Assembly (NCBI GenBank): GCA_028015205.1
Contig: CM051520.1
Span: 66,472,694-66,536,693, forward strand
Direction: 5' to 3'
Length of the DNA: 64,000 nucleotides
Source: Mytilisepta virgata
Taxonomy: Eukaryota > Mollusca > Bivalvia > Mytilida > Mytilidae
Part shown: positions 52,101 to 61,100 of the stretch, in pieces
Layout of the letters: each line of letters begins with the position of its first letter
Position numbering within the stretch: the first letter of the stretch is position 1
Made by a program: the position numbers and the translations under genes
Notes under the pieces: generated by a model
What the model was told of the DNA's origin: nothing
Seen by the model: the letters and a program-made list of their open reading frames with translations, nothing else
Database searches by the model: none

Positions 52101-55100
52101 CAGTAAGATTTTTTCATGACTTAAATACAACTCTCATATTTAAAAAATCACATAAGACCAAAATTTTGAAAGCCTTAATTCATATATTTCAAAGTTTTAA
52201 GGTCTATAGGTATAAACCTGTCCGATAGTCTGTCCATGATTGATGGAATTCAATGAAACTTCATATGAAGATAGAAAATATGTAAGCATGTGCATAAATA
52301 AGACTTATTATTATCCCAAATAATGACAGAAGATAACCATACAAACACAATTATTTGTATTAAACTCGTCACATGGGTGTGACCTTGGAATTGATCTTTA
52401 CACAAAGGCAGTATACTATCAGAAGATGTGCATGAAATATAAAAAAAATTCTTGACCAGTTATTGTTTTGTATTCATTAAATATTCAATTTGTAAGTGCA
52501 ACTCCCTCTAGAACGTCTGATGGAGTTTTAAGAAATGCATAAATTAGGGCAGGAGAATTATTTGTTGGTGTGCACACAATACCTCTAGATTTTCTCCAAT
52601 TTTTTCTTTTATTATTTTTGGCTTCTTTGAAAAAAGTTAAAATTGAGCATAATTGTTAGTTAAGGGGGTGCATGCGAGTTTGCTTAATGCGAATTGCATG
52701 ATTATGTATACAGCATGACTTCTGCTTTTTGTTATTTATGAAATAATTGTCAATATCATATTATACAGTGCATGTACCTGAACAATTCTTTTTGAAAATC
52801 ATGTACGGCATACTATATGTTGTAATGAATGCATTCACTTATGACAGTGACGCTGTAAGGCAGTCAAAGAAAACATCAATTTTTCCAATAATTTGTATTA
52901 CTTTAATCGATTTGAATCATCTTGTCACTTGGCTGAAAGATTCAATTAACTCATCATTTACACACTAAATTAGATATCCAATCTTGTTCAATATTTTCTT
53001 CCGGAGAAACAGAAACACTTTGCCTTGAATTTTCAACGTGCAAGGCAGATAAGTTTTCTTGTGAAATTGGGTTGCACCAAATTGCTCAAAATGTATGAAA
53101 ACATAAAAAATAATAGCTTACAAAATTTTAAGACAGCACTGATTTAATATTTCCAAACTTACATAATTTTTTTCAGTTTTCACTGCTTTTATTAATATCC
53201 TGTTTGTTGTACAAAATTACAAACATTCAAAAATTAATATAAAGAACTTTTATGTTTGTATGTTTTCTCAGACGACTCAAACCACCAAAAGAATTGCCCT
53301 ATTATTCCAGTACTTCGGGTTTGCTAAAAAAAAAAAAACCAATCCACGAAGTGAGGTTCACAGTGACTATTTTTTTTTTATCTTTTATTACATGTACTTG
53401 CATGGATATCCTGGTTTATTTTAATATGTTGTTTACCTTTCCCTAAATCTTAAAACATTTCTAAAAATGAATAGTTATTTTAAAGTTCAAATTGTATTTA
53501 TGTGGTTCCATACATAAGTCCAAAGTTTCTGATAAGATACAGTTACCAACTCTATTTATACTCACATATATGCTTGTAGTATTCATTTTTGTTCATATTT
53601 GTCCGTTTATAAAATAATTATTGTCTGTTTTATAGTCCCTTACATGATGAACGGAATAAACTTTGCATCAACTGCTTTAGACAGTTTAAATGCTGGATTT
53701 CCGGTTCCAGCCCCTCCCTCCTCAAAAAGTCTAAAGCCCATTCAGCATGTTAGGAAGATTTTCCCTGAAACCTGGATATGGCTGAATAAAACATTATCGT
53801 GAGTAAGATATCACGCCTTTCATTTGCTTGTGTGGGGTTTAGTTTAAATACAACAGCTTTATATTATGCATCTTCACATAGGAAGGCATTCAATAAGGGT
53901 GATATTCAACAGGTAAGGTTGACTCAGAGAAGGTTATTCATTTGTCGTTATGAATTTCTGGATTCAGTCTTTCCATCTCTTTTCCTACAGTCCACATTTC
54001 CGTAATCATCCATTCAATCACCAATTTTATGGATTGTATGTATTAAGGCACGAAAACAACTATATATAATTGGATAAATATTAGCAAGTGTTTTATGCTA
54101 GGGTTTGTCTAAAGGAAAAGTAGGAAAAATAGTCAAAATTTATATAATAGTACTAATGTGGGAGAAAATTTTGCACGCAAATCGACAATGGGACAATAAG
54201 CTGTCAAATGGGCTAAAGGAGAAGAAACAAAATCATTTGACATTGATGCATGAAGCCGAAGGGTGCTTGGTTTGAAAATAATCATTTGTCCTTTACATTT
54301 CATCACCAACCCGTAAGCTGTTCGGTTATGAGAATATTTGCCAAACTATGATCGAAGTAACCATAAATAGGGCAGTCATACAACTTTGACCTTTATTTAC
54401 ATAAGACTTAAGATATAAATGACGTATCTGTATTTATGATTTACATGTTTATCCTTGGACAGATTTGCTACTACATGTATACATATCATATATGAAATTT
54501 CAAAGATTAATAAAATAACATAAATATATAATTAAGGTTGTATTCATATCAGTCTTTCAAAAGGTTTGTAAGGTTTATGTTTGAAAATATTATTTTGAAA
54601 ATAAAACAAATAGTCCACAAAGTAAATATAAACAGGTGTGTTCTAAATATACGGAGCTCAATGTACATTGTAAGTATACTCATCAAATGGTAATGAAAAC
54701 GGTACTTTAAAACACTTAAAAGAGGATGCAATTTATTGAAGGGGATGGACGTTTGTATATGATGGAATCTGCGGCTGGGGCCTTTGGTGGTGCAGGTGTT
54801 GCCGCTGATTTGGCTCCAATAACAAAAGTGCGAAAGAATTTCCCAGAAACATGGTTATGGTTAAACAAAACTATTCTGTGAGTAAACTTCGAGGGGTCAT
54901 GGGTTCTCTGATTCATAGGGCACTCGTAAAACAGCATTAAAATACAGGTTAAATGGAAATCTCCAAAAATATAGAATGTGAAAAAGATCGAACATACTCT
55001 GAAGAAAAGTATTAATAAAAAAAATTAATAAATGCATACTTTGCGAGTGTTTTCTGAAATACAAAGAACGTAGTTTCTGTTCTAGATACATTGTGAAAAA

Positions 55101-58100
55101 CTGAATTCCTGCATGCAATGCATGCCTTTAAATATTTTTATACTACTAAAGTTTTGAGCAATAATTTGTTCAAACATACATATGTATTCAGGAAAGTTCT
55201 ACACCACCTTCTACATCTTCTCATGTTTTGCAGTATATACTTTTGGTGCTGGAGTTTGTACCCACTTGCATCTTCTATTATTTATGTATGCTCACTTTTT
55301 CTCATCTCCTTTAAAAATGGCATCATGAAATTGAGCCTACCGTCAGAATTATGTATCTTTTTCCGGTTTTTATAGAAAACATGTATCAAGGTTTTTGTTG
55401 TTTGTAAAAGAGAGTATTATGTATCCAGTAATTCCAATAAAATATCTGGTCATAATGGCCGACTTAAAAATGTCAATATTAATAAAAAAAGTAATATACG
55501 AGCTTTAACCTCTGTTATGATAACATATAATGTTACTCTTATACTTTGAGATGTATGCTTCTACTTTCATAGTTATTACGTATTAATGCTTTAGATAACT
55601 TCATATATGTACATCCAGTAATATAGTCTCTCGTCATAATGGTCGACTTGAAACAAATTGTCAATATCAGTGAAAGAATTAAGTAATATATGAACTTTAA
55701 CCTCTGTTATGATAACAGATTGTGTATGCCCTTATAGTTTGAGATGTATGCTTATGGCGCATTTATCCTTGAAGTAACTTCATATATGAACATCTGTTTT
55801 CTCTTTTGGCTTAATGTTTATATAAAATCTGGTACAATTCGTAGAAGTTGGCCTGTTTACGCGTACTTTACATCAACTTATCTAACATATATCCTGATAT
55901 GATCATAATAGTTAATATGTTTATGTTTTTTGACGCAAATTGCGAGATTATATGGAGAGGTATGACTGTACTTTTTACTTTTCTTGCCTGTAATATTGTA
56001 TGTAATTTGTGAATTATCCTTCAGCTATATCCTTCAATTCATAGCTGTGACTAAGTTGACATTAGGCCAAGGGCTGCTAGGATAAAACTTATGATTATAA
56101 GCGAGTTCGGTCTTCATGTTGAAGTCCTCGCTATGACTTTTAAGATGAAGAACAGCAATAAAAGAACTTTGCTTAAACTTTCAGGCTATATGTAGGTATT
56201 TGTATTGAAGAATTAATCGGCCATATCCCTTATTCCGTTTAACATGTATAAATGATGCTACATTGAAAGAATGAATTATTATCACGATAAACTTTGACAA
56301 ATTTGATTGAATTTAAAACCAATGCCATCAAGATATATTAAATTCTTTTAATCTATATTTATAAATAGTTTTTGAATAAATGATAGATAAACTAGCATTT
56401 ACACTTAAAAAATATTCAAAATGTACAGTTGTATGCTAACTAAGAACAACCCTGAGTAAACGCGCAGTGAACGAAAGTATATATTTTATGTCAGACCCGT
56501 TAGCATTTTACTTCCCGACAGGTAGGTATAGAATAAGCATTTTACTTCCCGACAGGTAGGTATAGAATTAGAAAAAGGATCAGTATCAAAAGCAAGGTGA
56601 GTATTAAGAAAATGCATGTAAAGTATATCTTCTGTTTATATAGAATTATGCATGTGCAAATGCATATCATATGGCATATCTGTATTTCCATTTTCGAATG
56701 ATTTTGAATTAATTATATTTTATAATTTTCTCAAAGAAAAGGAAAATCGAATTACGACAACACTTAATATTAGTATTGATCATGTTCTCAGTTAAATATT
56801 CTTAATTTACCTTATTTTCTCAACGCCTTTATAGGATTTAAGAAAATTTGCCTTTAAATCACATTTATACAAGTCATAAGCTGTCAATAAATCATATTAT
56901 TTTCTATTTTGTGGTTAATTGTTTCGTTGTAAAATAAATGCATTTTATTTTGTGTGTAGTTAGTTCTTGCTTTGTAGAATAATTGTGATTTGCTCTTTCG
57001 GATGATCTGTAAAATAATTGCGATTCGCTCTTTTGGATGATCAATATTAAATAATCAAAACTCCTAAAATTTGGCATATTTTATATTTTCTATAATTATA
57101 TTTTAGTGATGATGGAAAAGCAACTTTAAATGTTGAAGTTCCAGATACAATTACATCGTGGGTGGCCACTGCCTTCGCAGTAAATCCTGTAACTGGATTC
57201 GGATTAACAGATTCACCTTCAAATGTAAGTCTTATTGCTACTTGTAATTATATATTGTCACTAGGTACATGTACATGTACATGAACATATAAGGACTTTT
57301 TAAATGAAATTATAAGTTATTTTCTTTGTTAACAAATTTAGAGTCAAACATAATGGCTTTACTTCTAATTTTTGTCGTGACGAAAAATAATGAACAATAG
57401 CACATGACACTGACAATTTATTGACTGTAGGTTCACCGCAAAAATAATACTTGTACAGAAAAAAAAATTTATTATGCCACATGAAGTTTTTACACATGTA
57501 AAATAAAATTAGAGTAACAACTTATATATGAAAAAAAATAAAGGCATAAGTATAATCAATGAATTTTGAGTCGTCGAACGATGCATTTAAAAAAAATACA
57601 TCGAGACCCAAAATAGCAATAATGGATCTGTTTGTTTTTCTTAGTTTAAACAATAACCATTTAAATACTGTAAATTCGGAAATTATTGTGACATTTTTAT
57701 TATTGCGATAAATGTGACAGGGTTGTAATCGCAATAATTTAAATTCACATTTTGGATTTTTTTATATGAATGAAGCTTGATTTTTCTCAATATCGCAAAA
57801 ATTAAAATCGCATTTTGGTCTAAAATAACAAAATCACAATAAAAAATGCATGCAATAATTTCTGAATTTACAGTACCAAATACATGTAGTTATTGATTTA
57901 GTTTTACTTCATCTGCATCATTATATAAAATATTGTTTTATATTTCAGCTGAATGTGTTTATGCCATTTTTCATACAATTGGTTTTACCATACTCTGTTG
58001 TCAGAGGAGAATTGGTAGTATTACAAGTGAACATTCATAATTATCTCCGTGAAACTGAATGGGTAAGTAACTATGCGACAGCAAAATGACACGAAAATGT

Positions 58101-61100
58101 ATGGTTAAGTAACTATGTGAAAGCAAAATGACATGGAAATTTATGGGTAAGTAACTATGCGACAGCAAAATGACACGAAAATGTATGGGTAAGTAACTAT
58201 GCGACAGCAAAATGACACTAAAATGTATGGTTTAGTAACTATGCAAAAGCAAAATGACACAGAAATTTATGGATAAGTAACTATGCGACAGCAAAATGAC
58301 ACGGAAATTTATGGGTAAGTAACTTTGCAACAGCAAAATGACACAAATACAGCAGAGACTTCCTAACAGCAGAAATTTGATTAAAAATGCATAACTAGAT
58401 ACCAAAATATAATGTTTTAATTCGACTTTGAAATTTTTCATTACATGTTGTACTATTATGTATATAAATTTTCTTATTTATTGTCACAAAAATGTTTATT
58501 TTTTTTCAATCCTGACAAATAAAATTTGTACATTTTTACATGTTTTCTCTCCATTATAGGTATTAGTCATTTTAGAACAAAATAATGGTATGAAAAACGT
58601 AATAACATACAGTAATGGAAATCAGATGCTTAGAAAACGGTCACATGCAAAGGTTGGAAGATGGCTAAAGGTAGGCTATAGTTAATTCTGTAATAACAAT
58701 TTGGTTCACAAGATATACACATTTCGCCGATTTACTACTCATCTGTTGTGTTGAAGGGCTAAAATTCTAAAAGCCAAAATAATAATTCAAATCTTTTGAA
58801 GAGCAAATTCAAAATGTGTACCAAAAAATGATAAAAAGCGTTAAGCCAAAGCCATCTAGAATATGCTTATATATGTGCGAAATGCTAGCATTTGAAATTA
58901 TGTATAACCTTATTCAGTGGGGAATGCAACAGACAAAAACTTAAAAATATTTCTTGAATGCTTATGTTTGAATGGTTGAAGTATAGTTAGTGAAAAATTC
59001 CATGTTAACATTATTTTATTTGAATTTCAGATACCAAAAGGTGGAATAGGATCTGCGTTTTTTCCAGTTGTTCCCATGGAAGTAGGACAGTTGAAGATTG
59101 CTGCTAGTGCAAGAACAACGGACGCTTCAGACGCAATTGAAAAGACATTACTTGTAGAGGTATATATCTTTGACATTATAAAATGAATTCTCAGTGTCCC
59201 TTGTGTTTTCCCCCTTACTTTTTTTTTAGGTTGTCACCGTGGCATAACATTATAATCGTCATGCTTTGTATGCTAGGCGGAGTTGCCGTAAGGGGTCTCA
59301 GAGACTTCAATAAATAAAATTAAACTCATACGGACGTCCGCTGGTTGAAAAAGATGTAAAATCACTGCCTTGGATTGATCCTATATCTAGAGAATTTAAA
59401 ACTACAGCCTAAAAACACAAGACTTCCTGTGTGTGCAAAGCATGACGTTTATAAGTACGTCATAGGAACAACTATTTTTTAGGTTGTCACCGTGGCGTAA
59501 CGTTATAATCGTCATGCTTTGTATGCTAGGCGGAGTTGCCGTAAGGGGTCTCAGAGACTTCAATAAATAAAATTAAACTCATACGGACATCCGCTGGTTG
59601 AAAAAGATGTAAAATCACTGCCTTGGATTGATCCTATATCTAGAGAATTTAAAACTACAGCCGAAAAACACAAGACTTCCTGTGTGTGCAAAGCATGACG
59701 TTTATAAGTACGTCATAGGAACAACTATTTTTTAGGTTGTCACCGTGGCGTAACGTTATAATCGTCATGCTTTGTATGCTAGGCGGAGTTGCCGTAAGGG
59801 GTCTCAGAGACTTCAGTAAATAAAATTAAACTCATACGGACGTCCGCTGGTTGAAAAAGATGTAAAATCACTGCCTTGGATTGATCCTATATCTAGAGTA
59901 TATATATATATATAAAAGTCTATAAAAAAGACCAACCAGCAAATTTAATATGTACCGGATAGTCTAGAATAGACGATAACTGTGCAGATAAGGAAATAAT
60001 TATATAAGTCTAAAGATTTGCACAACGGTACTAATATAAGATGGTAATATACTAAGATGATGTTATAAAATCGTGTTGACAAATATTACGACTTAACAAA
60101 TAGCCTTCGTCAGTGTCGATAGTTTTTGTCTCGCCTGCGACGAAAGTCGCTGGAAGCGAGACATAGGTATAGCAATCCGGCGGCGACGGCGAAGGCGACG
60201 GCGACGGCGTTAACTTTTTGTAAAACCTTAATAACTTTTAAAGTATAATACTTACAATGTTCATCTTTGGTCCACAGGTGCATGAAGTGATGACCTTTTC
60301 AGCAGCACATTTTTAGATGACCTTGACCTTTTTTTCATGGTTCAATACCCACATAAACATTGCGACATAGTTTTACATTCAAATCCTTTTCTCAGAAACT
60401 ATAATACCTAGAGTTATTATATTTGGTCTACAGTGAGATCTATATGGGTACATGCCAGTCTGACACCTGTCATTTGTCCTTGACCTCAATTGCACGGTTC
60501 AGTGAACTTCGAAAATCTGCGACATAGTTTTACATTCAAGTCCCTTTCTTAGTAACTGTAATGTTTAGAGTCATCATATTTGGTATATAGTAAGATCTAT
60601 ATGGGTACATGGGAGTCTGACACCTGTCATGTGTCCTTGACCTCAATTTCACAGCTCAGTGACTTTGTCAATTTTTTCTTCTAAAGTCCATTTTTCTGCA
60701 ACTACAATGAATAGACTCATCATACATGGCTTATAGCAAGATCTGTATGGGTACATGCCAGTCTGACACCTTTCATGTGCCCTTGACCTCAATTTCATGG
60801 TTCAGTGACTTTGTCAATTTTTTCCTCAAAAGTTTATATTTCAGCAAGTGCAATGACTAGATTCATCAGATATGGTCTATAGCTAGATCTATATGGGTAC
60901 ATGCCAGTCTGACACCTGTCATGTGTCCTTGACCTCAATTTCATGGTTCAGTGACTTTGTCAATTTTTTTCTTTAAAGTCTATTTTACAGCAACTACAAT
61001 GAATAGACTCATCATACATGGCTTATAGCAAGATCTGTATGGGTACATGCCAGTCTGACACCTTTCATGTGCCCTTGACCTCAATTTCATGGTTCAGTGA

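Larger units (their letters stand above)
54878..57106. other. Intron between cassette F and the next constant exon
   Basis: No further cassette with an FPETW-type module was found. It holds a 192-bp duplication (55415-55800) and a 34-bp tandem pair (56502-56569). Confidence 0.7.

Noticed and set aside
54723..54741. Earlier start for cassette F at AG 54722 or 54724
   Set aside because: Both give the wrong entry phase; only the AG at 54740-54741 gives phase 1.
58063..58356. CRISPR-like regular array
   Set aside because: The units are contiguous with no spacers, and the genome is eukaryotic.
58001..58441. Minus-strand frames with a repeated LLSHSYLPI peptide
   Set aside because: Mirror of the 42-bp minisatellite. 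The unit length is a multiple of three, which keeps the frame open.
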